DNA of 50,454 nucleotides, from assembly GCF_023336895.1 (NCBI RefSeq), contig NZ_JAMBLT010000012.1, forward strand, positions 1 through 50,454, given 5' to 3'. How positions within the stretch are numbered: position 1 is the first letter of the stretch; each line of letters starts with the position of its first letter. Position numbers and translations under genes: made by a program. Below the pieces are notes generated by a model. It saw nothing but the letters and a program-made list of their open reading frames with translations. It did no database searches and had not been told where the DNA came from. Shown one piece after another: positions 1 to 8,007 of this stretch. The DNA is from Parasutterella secunda. Lineage in GTDB: Bacteria; Pseudomonadota; Gammaproteobacteria; Burkholderiales; Burkholderiaceae_F.

Positions 1-228
1 AAAAAGTGGTTGAGTTAAGGTGACTAACCAAAAGATGAGCGCAAGCAGCAGCAAACGCGTTACCAGAGCTAAAGAGAGCCCCACAACTCGAGCCTTATCT
101 CTTTGTTTGGAGGGAAGCTTATCGGCCAATATAGCGATAAACACTAAATTATCAATGCCAAGGACAATTTCAAGAATAACGAGCGTCAAAAGACCTATCC
201 ATATGGAAGGATCTAGAAGAATTTCCAT
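1..228 (-). CDS. TerC-family integral membrane protein, 5' part only
   Basis: The minus strand from the ATG at 228 stays open to the window edge (76 codons), so this is the N-terminal part of a longer gene. The translation has a hydrophobic first segment, the motif [12 protein letters not shown] with an acidic residue inside the membrane segment, then a polar loop ([16 protein letters not shown]) and a second hydrophobic segment. This is the pattern of TerC/YgdQ/YoaE membrane proteins, often linked to metal-ion or tellurite handling; the substrate is unknown. A purine-rich Shine-Dalgarno (AAGGAAAC) lies just upstream of the ATG. The family call is by recognition; the rest of the protein is outside the window. 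Confidence 0.7.
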   Translation of the reverse strand, partial: MEILLDPSIWIGLLTLVILEIVLGIDNLVFIAILADKLPSKQRDKARVVGLSLALVTRLLLLALIFWLVTLTQPLF

Positions 229-300
229 TATTGTTTCCTTATATCTGCAATGGAGTTATCTAATTGATTATTTAAACAGTTCCGAGACTATAGCAAAAAG

Positions 301-1485
301 TTAAAACGACTCATTTATCAGAAACTCTTTCAAATTGATATGTCTAACCGTACTCGTAGAAAAATCAAAATCGTCATTTGTAATAATGATCTTCTCACGC
401 GTTTGATCTAATTTGTTAAACAAGGTGAATTCTCTCCTATAGGTACTTTCTTCTGCAATGCTATAGGCCACCTGAATTAAATACTGGCGATTATTTTTTT
501 CAGCCAAAAAATCCACCCCTTGGCTCCCCTCTCTAAAGACAAAAAGATTGAAGCCTCTATAAAGCAATTCGTTGTATACGATATTTTCTAAATTATGAGT
601 TATATCCCAATGCCCGTCTGTTTGACGAATAGAATTAAAGGACACATCTTCGACATACAGTTTCTGATAGTACTTCAACTCTCTTTTAGCTTTTGTAGAA
701 TACTGACGGATCGGTGAGATAACATACGCTTCTTCCAAATACGAAAGGTATTTCAGTATTGTGTTCAATGAACACTCAAAACCCTGTCCCTTTAAGAATT
801 TTTGTACAGAATTGGCACTGAATATCCGAGCATTAGAAATCATTATGTAATTAACTAATCGACGAAAAAGATTATCTTTCCTGATTTTGTAACGGTTCAA
901 AATATCATTAATGACAATAGTGTCATCTAAATCGTTTAAATATCTTAATCGAGCCTGCTTCGTTGGAAATTCTATGGCTTGTGGGAATCCTCCAAAAACC
1001 AAATAATCAGAAATACTGTAATCGTGCTGTAGCTCTTTTACATACTCCTGAATCTCAAGAAAAACAAAAGGACGAACTCTGAAGGCTACGTAACGACCAC
1101 TCAATTCTTTGGTGAATTCTTTAGATAACAACTTGGAATTACTTCCGGTGATAAAAAGAGAAACATTTTTCAGACGAAGAGTACGACAAGCAACATTCCA
1201 CTGCTCAATCATCTGCACCTCATCTAAAAAAACATACAGTTTCTCCTTCCCCAGATACTGACTAATGTAATCAATCAGTTCATCAACAGTCGTAATTAAG
1301 GCAGAGACTGATCGATCCTCAAAATTTAGCATTAGTGTTTTCTTGCCACTCTGACGCAACTCGGTCTCAATTTGATCCATGATGACCGATTTTCCGCATC
1401 GGCGAATACCTGTGACGATCTTCACCAAGTTACTTTCATAAAACGGCCGAATTTGTTGAAGATAATGTTCTCGACTAATCATCAC
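301..1485 (-). CDS. AAA_14/DUF4143-type ATP-binding protein
   Basis: A 394-residue P-loop ATPase. Walker A is GIRRCGKS (residues 26-33), Walker B is YVFLDEVQ (84-91), and a sensor-like FITGSNSKLLS follows (111-121). The C-terminal half resembles DUF4143, which in this family ends in a nuclease-like fold (here GSQGVDFLAE near residue 330). These proteins are widespread in gut bacteria and archaea, often in several copies, and their role is not established. The gene stands alone, is visibly richer in A+T than its neighbours, and has a perfect 15-bp inverted repeat just upstream, which suggests horizontal acquisition. Two adjacent ATG codons could start it; I keep the first. Family call is firm, function is not. 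Confidence 0.85.
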   Translation of the reverse strand: MMISREHYLQQIRPFYESNLVKIVTGIRRCGKSVIMDQIETELRQSGKKTLMLNFEDRSVSALITTVDELIDYISQYLGKEKLYVFLDEVQMIEQWNVACRTLRLKNVSLFITGSNSKLLSKEFTKELSGRYVAFRVRPFVFLEIQEYVKELQHDYSISDYLVFGGFPQAIEFPTKQARLRYLNDLDDTIVINDILNRYKIRKDNLFRRLVNYIMISNARIFSANSVQKFLKGQGFECSLNTILKYLSYLEEAYVISPIRQYSTKAKRELKYYQKLYVEDVSFNSIRQTDGHWDITHNLENIVYNELLYRGFNLFVFREGSQGVDFLAEKNNRQYLIQVAYSIAEESTYRREFTLFNKLDQTREKIIITNDDFDFSTSTVRHINLKEFLINESF

Positions 1486-1531
1486 ACGCCTCAGAGTGAA
1501 AGTTTTTTCGGGAATTTAATATATTTCATTA

Positions 1532-1573
1532 CTAGTGAAAGATTTTAATAAAACCAGAAAAATCTTTCACTAG
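1532..1573. repeat. Perfect 15-bp inverted repeat upstream of the ATPase gene
   Basis: The arms CTAGTGAAAGATTTT (1532-1546) and AAAATCTTTCACTAG (1559-1573) are exact reverse complements separated by 12 bases. A further half-match, GTGAAAG, lies at about 1495-1503, between the repeat and the ATPase start. The repeat sits 47-88 bp upstream of that start, where an operator or promoter would be expected, and is not followed by a T-run, so it does not look like a terminator. It could be an autoregulatory operator or the end of an acquired segment. Confidence 0.7.
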
Positions 1574-1683
1574 ATTTATTCTCAATTTATCAGCGTCATA
1601 AACCTTATCTGGGCGAAGTAGTTCACTACTGTGGGGTAGGTTTAGAGAAATGGTCTGATTGTGCTAATAAGCAAAAAAGAAGT

Positions 1684-1779
1684 GGCGAGCCTTATCCTCG
1701 GCACTACATTCACTTCGCTGTGGCTGCTCCGTTCCCGGCCTGACCAGGTTCACGACGAATGCATGCGAGGGGACCCGCC
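1684..1779 (-). ncRNA. ffs: Signal recognition particle RNA, small bacterial type (4.5S)
   Basis: On the minus strand the sequence has the SRP domain IV core, with CCTGGTCAGG followed by CCGGGAACGGAGCAGCC, close to the conserved GUCAGGUCCGGAAGGAAGCAGCC region that binds Ffh. The 5' strand GGCGGGTC and the 3' strand GGCTCGCC pair to close the long hairpin, and CCTCG pairs with CGAGG inside it. A T-run (CTTCTTTTTT) follows the 3' side and would end transcription. Length is about 96 nt, typical of proteobacterial 4.5S RNA. The ends are set from the outer pairing and could be off by a few bases. Confidence 0.92.
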
Positions 1780-1840
1780 GGGAGCGCAGTTTATCAAATT
1801 TCCCCTGAAATTTCAGGATTTTTTCGTTGAACTTTTTGTA

Positions 1841-1874
1841 GAAAAACGGCCTACGAAAAAACACTCGCAGGCCG
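1841..1874 (-). terminator. Rho-independent terminator of the nitronate monooxygenase-like gene
   Basis: The 10-bp stem CGGCCTGCGA / TCGTAGGCCG (one G-U pair) is followed on the minus strand by TTTTTCT. It lies 24 bases past the stop codon of the gene at 1898-3157 and separates that gene from ffs. Confidence 0.85.
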
Positions 1875-1897
1875 CCTTCTTTTAAAGCTCTAACGAC

Positions 1898-3157
1898 TTA
1901 GAGCGGTTTGGGCAACTGAATTTGATCGCCCGTGCTCGTGATGTAGTCGTTATAGATTTCTTCGGCACTCGGGAAGTACCACTGGCCATTCGGGAGCTTC
2001 ACCGTCGTTTCCTTAAGTCGGAAGGTCTTAGCGCCACATGTCCAGACGTTATAGAGCTTCATATGCGTACACAAACAGCACTTCATCTCTTCAGGCTTAG
2101 GCATAGCCTTCTTTGTCATCATGTCCCACCACTGGGTTAAATACGGACACTTACCCTCTTTAAGCATATAGCCGTACGGCTCACAGTTAGGCGGCACACG
2201 CATCTTAATGGCCGGAGACGACTTCAGCATACGCATCAAATAACCCGTAGCCGAGAGGTGATTGACTTCGATGTCATCTTCCTTGGCATTGATGTAAGCG
2301 GTCTTAACCGCATCGGGCAGGCCACATTCCTTACTGATCGTAAAACGCGTGGCTACCTGCACTCCATCGGCTCCAACCTCTTTAATCATTCTGACGGCTT
2401 CACCACCCGTGAAAATACCACCGGCAGCAAACACCGGAATATTAAGGTGATTATGGGCCAGATACGCCTTTACATCTCTGACAATATCTTCAAGCGAAAA
2501 TTCTCTCCAGTCTTCACCGAAGCCCAAATGTCCGCCAGCCAGCGGACCTTCCACCACAATGTAATCAGGCAAACGATTAAGGCGACGGTTGCGGTTTAAG
2601 AAAAGATTCAAAGCGCGAACAGACGAAACAACAATACCGAGCAAAGCATCGTTGAAGCGTTTGTTCTCACTCATGAGATTGAAGCTTGACAAATGTAGGC
2701 CCGCCGAAAGCGTAATACCGTCAATACCTGCATCCAAGGCAGCGTTTAGACGAACGCCGAGTGACTCATGAGGGGCGTTATAGGTCAGTTTTTCCATGCA
2801 ATTGAGAAATACCAAGCCTTTGCCCGTAGCGCGGCTCATCACATCGCCCACATAACGCAAAGAGGCCTCGCGCACATCATTTAAGTCAAAATGATTGTCA
2901 GATTTATCCGGATTTTTTTGGCATCCGTAATAGCGCTTAACTTTCTTAGCCGTAAAATCAGTGCCGTAAAGACGGTCGGACAAATCCATTTGCATGGCAT
3001 CGGAAATGTGAGCAATACCACCCAACTTCTCCACGGCGAGAACCATCTCAGCCGTGGAAATGTTCACACCCATGCCGCCGACCATGAGCGGAACATATTC
3101 TTTATCTTTCAGACGAATTCGCAAGTCCTTAAGACAGACATCACTTAAAGCGTTCAT
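1898..3157 (-). CDS. Nitronate monooxygenase/2-nitropropane dioxygenase-family flavoprotein
   Basis: A 419-residue TIM-barrel FMN protein of the NMO/NPD family. Visible signatures are the N-terminal glycine motif VGGMGVNIS (residues 26-34) and VEGPLAGGHLGFG (202-214), whose histidine matches the family catalytic position. AAGGIFTGGEAVRMI follows, with the phosphate-binding glycines. The C-terminus carries an unusual cysteine-rich stretch (a Cys, then CCLC, then TCG) suggesting a bound metal or cluster. Members oxidise nitronates or act as NAD(P)H flavin oxidoreductases, and the enoyl reductase FabK belongs to the same superfamily; I cannot fix the substrate. The gene is divergent from fabI paralogue 1. 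A GAGG ribosome-binding site lies 10 bases before the ATG. Confidence 0.8.
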   Translation of the reverse strand: MNALSDVCLKDLRIRLKDKEYVPLMVGGMGVNISTAEMVLAVEKLGGIAHISDAMQMDLSDRLYGTDFTAKKVKRYYGCQKNPDKSDNHFDLNDVREASLRYVGDVMSRATGKGLVFLNCMEKLTYNAPHESLGVRLNAALDAGIDGITLSAGLHLSSFNLMSENKRFNDALLGIVVSSVRALNLFLNRNRRLNRLPDYIVVEGPLAGGHLGFGEDWREFSLEDIVRDVKAYLAHNHLNIPVFAAGGIFTGGEAVRMIKEVGADGVQVATRFTISKECGLPDAVKTAYINAKEDDIEVNHLSATGYLMRMLKSSPAIKMRVPPNCEPYGYMLKEGKCPYLTQWWDMMTKKAMPKPEEMKCCLCTHMKLYNVWTCGAKTFRLKETTVKLPNGQWYFPSAEEIYNDYITSTGDQIQLPKPL

Positions 3158-3262
3158 CAGAGACTATCCTCATGGATAAAAATTACTATCTGAGAAGTAT
3201 GACAGTCCAGTTTGTAAAAACCGTAACAGAAAAACTAGGACATTCCCCTAAGGCAATCACCC

Positions 3263-3290
3263 TTGACAAGCCACTCTTTTTCAGTAAATT
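3263..3290 (+). promoter_or_regulatory. Sigma-70 promoter of fabI paralogue 1
   Basis: A consensus -35 TTGACA (3263-3268) is separated by 16 bp from a -10 TAAATT (3285-3290), placing the transcription start near 3297, about 25 bases before the ATG. Confidence 0.7.
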
Positions 3291-3303
3291 AAATCAGATT
3301 TAA
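3289..3303. promoter_or_regulatory. Operator-like palindrome over the fabI-1 transcription start
   Basis: TTAAATC-A-GATTTAA is a perfect 7-bp inverted repeat with a one-base centre, overlapping the -10 box and the expected start site. A repressor bound here would block the promoter. The second fabI gene has no such site. The cognate regulator is unknown. Confidence 0.45.
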
Positions 3304-3321
3304 ACTTTCAGGAACTTAAAA

Positions 3322-4122
3322 ATGGCTTTATTAACGGGCAAGAAGCTGCTGATTACCGGCATCTCTTCGAATCGCTCCATCGCCTACGGTATCGCAAAAG
3401 CATGTAAGGAAGAAGGAGCCGAACTGATTCTGACCTATAACAACGAACGTTTCCGCGAGCGTCTTGAACGCTTCGCAAACGATTTCGGTGCCGCTGCTGT
3501 TATTCAATTAAACGTTGCAAGTGATGAAAGCATTGAAGCTGCGGCTGCCCGTGTCAAGGAAGTGTGGCCGGAAGGTTTTGACGGTTTTGTGCATTCCATC
3601 GCCTGGGCTCCGCGTGAAGCCATTGAAGGGTCATTCTTAGAAGGTCTTTCCCGTGAAGGCTTCATGGCGGCAATCAATATTTCCGCCTATTCTTTCGCCG
3701 CCTTGGCTAAAGCTTTCCTGCCACAACTTGAAGGCAGAAAAGCATCCCTTGTGACGCTTTCTTTCTTGGGCGCTGAAAAAGTCGTTCCCAATTACAACAC
3801 GATGGGTGTTGCTAAAGCCGCTCTTGAAGCCGTCACTCGTTATATGGCCGCCGATCTCGGCCCCAGGGGTATCCGTGTTAACGCCTTATCGAGCGGTCCG
3901 ATCCGCACGCTGGCGGCAAGCGGCATTAAGGATTTCCAAAAGATGCTCGCTCACGCTCGCGATATCTCGCCGTTGCGTCAAACCGTTACGATTGAAGATG
4001 TGGGTCGTTCGACCGCGTTCTTGCTGTCTGACTATGCACTAGGCATTACGGCTGAAACGCTTTATGTGGACGCAGGATTCCAAGCCATGGCCGGTCAAGT
4101 CCAGACTCAAGAAGAATCCTAA
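3322..4122 (+). CDS. fabI: Enoyl-[acyl-carrier-protein] reductase (NADH), paralogue 1
   Basis: A 266-residue short-chain dehydrogenase of the FabI type, which reduces trans-2-enoyl-ACP in the last step of fatty acid elongation. The nucleotide-binding motif is GISSNRSIAYGIA (residues 13-25), and the FabI catalytic Tyr-x6-Lys is Y158/K165 in NYNTMGVAK. Two differences from the usual pattern stand out. The first active-site tyrosine (Y146 in E. coli) is F148, and the SIGFAP segment that lines the inhibitor pocket reads SIAWAP. The second copy at 47010 keeps the standard residues. The ATG has an AGGAA ribosome-binding site, a strong promoter lies upstream and a terminator follows. It may be a specialised or inhibitor-tolerant isoform; that is inference. 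Confidence 0.93.
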   Translation: MALLTGKKLLITGISSNRSIAYGIAKACKEEGAELILTYNNERFRERLERFANDFGAAAVIQLNVASDESIEAAAARVKEVWPEGFDGFVHSIAWAPREAIEGSFLEGLSREGFMAAINISAYSFAALAKAFLPQLEGRKASLVTLSFLGAEKVVPNYNTMGVAKAALEAVTRYMAADLGPRGIRVNALSSGPIRTLAASGIKDFQKMLAHARDISPLRQTVTIEDVGRSTAFLLSDYALGITAETLYVDAGFQAMAGQVQTQEES

Positions 4123-4143
4123 TAACGAAACATTTATTTAAAG

Positions 4144-4170
4144 TCGCCCGAAATTTCGGGCGATTTTTTT
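4144..4170 (+). terminator. Rho-independent terminator after fabI-1
   Basis: TCGCCCGAAA and TTTCGGGCGA form a perfect palindromic stem (4144-4163), followed by seven T residues. Confidence 0.9.
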
Positions 4171-4317
4171 GTATACGTCAAAGTTCCTTGAAAACTATTA
4201 CCAAAATAGACAATTTCAAATTCCCAATCGCTGAAAAATCCGTTATGCTCGTCTCATCAGACACAGTGGCATCACTGTCAGGACAGTTTTTATTTTTTAT
4301 TGAATGAAGGTGAAATC

Positions 4318-4635
4318 ATGAGCGATATCGTTCACTTAAATGACTCCAACTATGAAACCGAAACGGCACAAGGTGTTGTGGTTGTGGATTTCTGGGCTCC
4401 TTGGTGCGGACCTTGCCGCGCGCTTGCTCCGCATTTGGAAGCCGCCGCTCAAAAGTTTGACGGTAAGCTTCGCATTGCCAAATATAACGTTGACGAAGCC
4501 AATGAATACGCAGCCAAACTCGGCATCCGCTCCATTCCCACTTTAATCGTTTACGAAGACGGCAAACCCATCCAACAGCACATTGGCTCCATGGGTCAAT
4601 CTCAGTTGGAAGATTTTTTAAATCAATTTGTTTAA
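4318..4635 (+). CDS. trxA: Thioredoxin
   Basis: A 105-residue thioredoxin with the redox motif WCGPC in VVDFWAPWCGPC, the conserved cis-proline region SIPTLIVY, and the C-terminal GSMGQSQLEDFL helix. It reduces protein disulfides in the cytoplasm and is recycled by thioredoxin reductase. The ATG at 4318 is chosen over an in-frame TTG 18 bases upstream because GAAGGTG is correctly spaced before it. The gene is followed by rho, a common proteobacterial pairing. Confidence 0.96.
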   Translation: MSDIVHLNDSNYETETAQGVVVVDFWAPWCGPCRALAPHLEAAAQKFDGKLRIAKYNVDEANEYAAKLGIRSIPTLIVYEDGKPIQQHIGSMGQSQLEDFLNQFV

Positions 4636-4649
4636 AATGCCCTCCGAAT

Positions 4650-4685
4650 CCGTTCCGGAGCTCATTATCCGGAACGGAATCTTTT
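4650..4685 (+). terminator. Probable terminator between trxA and rho
   Basis: CCGTTCCGGA (4650-4659) and TCCGGAACGG (4668-4677) form a 10-bp perfect stem with an 8-base loop, followed by AATCTTTT. The short T-run makes partial read-through into rho possible. Confidence 0.65.
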
Positions 4686-4777
4686 GATTAAATCCTTTTT
4701 ATACCTAACGATCAGAACAGCGGTGAAAGCTTGTCTGCCTTCCCCTGCCTTTTCAATACACAATTTCAAAAATTCAA

Positions 4778-6040
4778 ATGCATCTTTCCGAACTCAAATC
4801 GTTGCATGTCTCCAAGCTCTTGGACTGGGCTATTGACCTTGGTGTCGAAAACGCCAACCGCATGCGTAAGCAAGAACTCATGTTCTCCATTTTGAAAAAA
4901 CGCGCCAAGGACGGTGAACAAATTTTCGGTGATGGAACGTTAGAAATTCTGCCCGACGGCTTCGGTTTTCTCCGTAGCCCCGAAACCTCTTACCTCGCCA
5001 GCACTGATGATATTTACATTTCTCCTTCACAAATCAGACGTTTTAACCTGCACACGGGGGACTCCATTGAAGGTGAAGTGCGCACTCCGAAAGAAGGCGA
5101 ACGCTATTTCGCCCTTGTCAAAGTTGAAAAGGTAAACGGTCAGCCGCCGGAAAACTTAAAGCATCGCATGCTTTTTGAAAACCTCACGCCGCTCTTTCCG
5201 AATGAACATCTGGTGCTTGAGCGCGATATCAGAGGTGATGAAAACTTAACCGGTCGCGTCATTGACATGATCGCCCCGATCGGTAAAGGTCAACGTGCCT
5301 TGATTGTTGCTTCACCTAAGAGCGGTAAAACCGTCTTGATGCAACACATCGCCCATGCCATCACAGCGAACCATCCCGACTGCGTGCTTTTTGTTCTGCT
5401 CATTGACGAACGTCCTGAAGAAGTCACTGAAATGCAGCGTACAGTTAAGGGAGAAGTGGTCGCCAGTACCTTTGATGAACCGGCATCTCGCCACGTGCAA
5501 GTAACCGAAATGGTTATCGAAAAAGCCAAGCGTTTGGCCGAAAGCAAGAAAGATGTAGTGATTTTGCTTGACTCCATCACTCGCCTGGCACGTGCCTATA
5601 ACAACGTGATGCCTACCTCCGGCCGCGTGCTCTCAGGCGGCGTGGACGCCAATGCTCTGCATCGCCCCAAGCGCGTTTTTGGTGCCGCCCGTAATCTTGA
5701 GGAAGGCGGCTCTCTTACGATCATCGCCACCGCCTTGGTCGATACCGGCAGCCGCATGGATGATGTGATCTATGAAGAATTCAAAGGCACCGGCAACATG
5801 GAAGTGCATTTGGAACGTCGCTTGGCCGAAAAACGTATTTACCCAGCTATCAATGTTCTGCGCTCCGGTACCCGCCGCGAAGAACTGCTTTTGAAGCCGG
5901 ATGTTTTACAAAAGGTTTGGATCTTGAGAAAACTTTTGAGCGACATGGACGAAGTCGAAGCCATGGAATTCTTGCTCGAACGCTTGAAAGCAACCAAGAG
6001 CAATGCCGACTTCTTCGATTTAATGCGTCGCGGCGGTTAA
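4778..6040 (+). CDS. rho: Transcription termination factor Rho
   Basis: A 420-residue hexameric RNA helicase that ends transcription at Rho-dependent sites; the E. coli protein is 419 residues. The N-terminal RNA-binding domain has the cold-shock-like DGFGFLRS motif. The ATPase core has the P-loop SPKSGKT, Walker [13 protein letters not shown], the Q-loop [17 protein letters not shown] and the R-loop region [14 protein letters not shown]. Nothing is missing. The 142-base gap after trxA contains a stem-loop; no clear Shine-Dalgarno precedes the ATG, as is often the case for rho genes with leader control. Function is certain. Confidence 0.98.
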   Translation: MHLSELKSLHVSKLLDWAIDLGVENANRMRKQELMFSILKKRAKDGEQIFGDGTLEILPDGFGFLRSPETSYLASTDDIYISPSQIRRFNLHTGDSIEGEVRTPKEGERYFALVKVEKVNGQPPENLKHRMLFENLTPLFPNEHLVLERDIRGDENLTGRVIDMIAPIGKGQRALIVASPKSGKTVLMQHIAHAITANHPDCVLFVLLIDERPEEVTEMQRTVKGEVVASTFDEPASRHVQVTEMVIEKAKRLAESKKDVVILLDSITRLARAYNNVMPTSGRVLSGGVDANALHRPKRVFGAARNLEEGGSLTIIATALVDTGSRMDDVIYEEFKGTGNMEVHLERRLAEKRIYPAINVLRSGTRREELLLKPDVLQKVWILRKLLSDMDEVEAMEFLLERLKATKSNADFFDLMRRGG

Positions 6041-6061
6041 GCTTTAAAAAGCTGGCAAAAG

Positions 6062-6096
6062 CGGCTCTTCCAATCAACCGGAGAGCCGTTTTTTTT
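6062..6096 (+). terminator. Rho-independent terminator after rho
   Basis: CGGCTCT (6062-6068) pairs with AGAGCCG (6082-6088), followed by eight T residues. It lies between the convergent rho and SotB-like genes. Confidence 0.88.
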
Positions 6097-6099
6097 ACC

Positions 6100-7275
6100 T
6101 CAACCCAGAAAACGTCTAATCATTGCGAAGCAAATGATTCCGCCCAAAAAAGCAAAGGCCGCGCCCGCATAACCAATCCATTCAATAGCCGGGACTGCGC
6201 AGACCCAGCCGCCCACCAGCGCACCGCTGCCGATTCCAACGTTGGCAATCCCTGAATAAATTGACATGGCGATAGGAGTGGATTGCGGTTCCAGCCGAAT
6301 CACAACGGCCTGAAATACCAAACCGAAAATTGTGAAAGTGATCCCCCAGAAAACACACAAAAGCATAGCTGACCAGATGTGTGCCGAAGACAATTCCATT
6401 AATGCCAGAAAAATACCGACACCAAACGTACCGGTTGCAAAAAAGAATTTGGGATGTTGCTCATAGCAACGAGAAAAGAAAATGCTGGCAAGAATACCTG
6501 CCACACCAAATAAAGTCAGCGAAAAGGTAATCTCGCTTTCGGGCATATGAGCGACCTGAGCCATAAAAGGCTCAATATAACTGTAGCCCGTAAAGTTAGC
6601 CGTAAAGATCAAAGCGGTCAGAACGTACACCCCAATTAAGGCCGGATTTTTCAAAATGCCTGGCAATTTTGCAACAGAAGAGCCTTGGGTGTTGGCGGGC
6701 ACGCGCGGGAAAATAAAGAGTAAAAATATGGCAACCGCCAAAGCCACTAAACCGATTGAGAAAAAGGTGGCTCGCCACCCCATGTAAAGACCGACCATGC
6801 GACCCAAAGGAAGACCGGCAATCATGGCAACGGCTGTCCCTGTTACAACGAGACTTAACGCCGTGGCACGTTTACCTTGAGGAGCAATGCGCACAGCTAA
6901 CGGCGAAGCAATGGACCAAAAAATGGAGTGCGAAAAGGCAACGCCAGCTCTTGAAAGCATCAGCGTAATGAAACTAGGCGCAACCGCTGACAAAAAATGG
7001 CTTACTACGAATAAACCGAGAATACCCAGAAGCAATTTTTTAAATTCTACTTTTGAGGCTAAAAGCATCAAGGGTAAAGATAAAACCGTCACTATCCAGG
7101 CGTAGACTGTGATAATCGTACCGGCCTGGGATTCTGTAATTTGGAAATCACGGGCTATATCGCTTAAAAGTCCAATCGGGATGAATTCAGACGTATTGAA
7201 GATGAAGGCCGATAAAGTAAGGCCTGCTACCGGAGCCCAGAGTTTGAGAGCACCAGTCTCTTCTTGTTGAGCCAT
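6100..7275 (-). CDS. Major facilitator transporter, SotB-like sugar efflux type
   Basis: A 391-residue inner-membrane exporter with twelve predicted hydrophobic segments. The start resembles SotB/YdeA (LSAFIFNTSEFIPIGLLSDIA, with acidic residues in and after helix 1) and the following VYAWIVTVLSLPLMLLAS region also matches that branch of the drug:H+ antiporter-1 family. SotB exports arabinose and IPTG-like sugars in E. coli; the real substrate here is unknown. Length agrees with the 396-residue E. coli protein. Upstream, a TATAAT box (7312-7317, minus strand) lies near the ATG, and two tandem palindromes lie further out, so regulation by a nearby or distant repressor is possible. Confidence 0.85.
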   Translation of the reverse strand: MAQQEETGALKLWAPVAGLTLSAFIFNTSEFIPIGLLSDIARDFQITESQAGTIITVYAWIVTVLSLPLMLLASKVEFKKLLLGILGLFVVSHFLSAVAPSFITLMLSRAGVAFSHSIFWSIASPLAVRIAPQGKRATALSLVVTGTAVAMIAGLPLGRMVGLYMGWRATFFSIGLVALAVAIFLLFIFPRVPANTQGSSVAKLPGILKNPALIGVYVLTALIFTANFTGYSYIEPFMAQVAHMPESEITFSLTLFGVAGILASIFFSRCYEQHPKFFFATGTFGVGIFLALMELSSAHIWSAMLLCVFWGITFTIFGLVFQAVVIRLEPQSTPIAMSIYSGIANVGIGSGALVGGWVCAVPAIEWIGYAGAAFAFLGGIICFAMIRRFLG

Positions 7276-7398
7276 GGCGCTTTCCTTTCTTTGAATTTAA
7301 TACAGGCGCAAATTATAGAAAGATACCCAAGGAAAAAATAGACTTGTGCCTTTCAGGCAAGATCAAGGTCAGTCACGTTTAATATTTTTATAATTTTT

Positions 7399-7435
7399 AA
7401 AAGTACACTTTCAAAAATTTTAAAAGTTGACTTTT
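7399..7435. repeat. Two tandem operator-like palindromes
   Basis: AAAAGTACACTTTC (7399-7412) and AAAAGTTGACTTTT (7422-7435) are both AAAAGT-N2-ACTTT-type palindromes with centres 23 bp apart, about two helical turns. They lie in the AT-rich gap between the divergent SotB-like gene and the L31 gene, about 125-160 bp upstream of the former. Two phased copies suggest cooperative binding by a dimeric regulator. Confidence 0.5.
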
Positions 7436-7506
7436 AATTTTTTTAACTGATCTTTGAAGGGATAAAAATTTGGAATTCGTTTTTCTCTCAACAGTTTTGC
7501 AAAAAT

Positions 7507-7535
7507 TTGATATTTATAGGAATTTATTGGATAAT
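7507..7535 (+). promoter_or_regulatory. Sigma-70 promoter of rpmE2
   Basis: TTGATA (7507-7512), a 17-bp spacer and GATAAT (7530-7535) make a near-consensus promoter. The start would fall near 7542, leaving a transcribed leader of about 105 nt before the ATG at 7648. Confidence 0.75.
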
Positions 7536-7544
7536 TCCGCTTCT

Positions 7545-7640
7545 CTGTCGGAACGTGGAGATGCATGCCCGCGGTAAGACCTTGGTTAACCGGGCTCGTG
7601 CGCAAGGCTCTCAGGGCGGCCGATAATTTTTTAGGAAAAC
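7545..7640 (+). promoter_or_regulatory. GC-rich structured leader of the L31 gene
   Basis: Within the predicted 5' UTR, the stretch 7551-7622 is far richer in G+C than the surrounding DNA and can fold. CGGT and ACCG near 7571 and 7590 close a hairpin extended by flanking CCC/GGG pairs, and a second GC-rich stem is possible up to 7622. Several L31 genes in other bacteria have autoregulatory leaders; this could be one. No known leader family was matched. Confidence 0.35.
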
Positions 7641-7647
7641 TTTACAA

Positions 7648-7908
7648 ATGAAACAAGGTATTCACCCCGAATATCGCGAAGTGGCCTTCTGCGATTTGTC
7701 CATCAACAAGACGTTCATCATCAAGTCAACCGCTCAAACCAAAGAAACGGTTGAAATCGACGGCGTGACCTATCCGCTCGTTAAGCTTGATACGTCTTCT
7801 GAAAGCCACCCCTTCTACACGGGCGCTCAAACGCGCATCGTTGAAGCCGGCCGCGTGGAAAAATTCCGCGCCAAGTACGCCAACCTCGGCAAGAAGGCTG
7901 CGAAGTAA
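7648..7908 (+). CDS. rpmE2: 50S ribosomal protein L31, type B
   Basis: An 86-residue L31 of the zinc-independent (C-minus) class. It begins [16 protein letters not shown] and has SESHPFYTG and VEKFRAKYA near the end, all typical of type B. The Cys pairs of the zinc-binding type A form are absent. In many bacteria the type B copy replaces type A under zinc shortage and is under Zur control; whether that applies here cannot be seen, although the long leader suggests control. It stands alone between its own promoter and terminator. Confidence 0.95.
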   Translation: MKQGIHPEYREVAFCDLSINKTFIIKSTAQTKETVEIDGVTYPLVKLDTSSESHPFYTGAQTRIVEAGRVEKFRAKYANLGKKAAK

Positions 7909-7935
7909 TTTTCTCTTTGAAAGTTTCTCGCAAAC

Positions 7936-7969
7936 AGAGGCAGTCTGTCATATATGGACTGCCTCTTTT
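7936..7969 (+). terminator. Rho-independent terminator after rpmE2
   Basis: AGAGGCAGTC (7936-7945) pairs with GACTGCCTCT (7957-7966) across an 11-base loop, ending in TTTT. Confidence 0.88.
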
Positions 7970-8007
7970 CGTTACAATAGCTAAGTCAAATTCATTAGCC
8001 TATTCAC

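Noticed and set aside
1661-1885. Two short frames on both strands around 1.7 kb
   Set aside because: The region is the SRP RNA gene and a terminator; the RNA fits the sequence far better.
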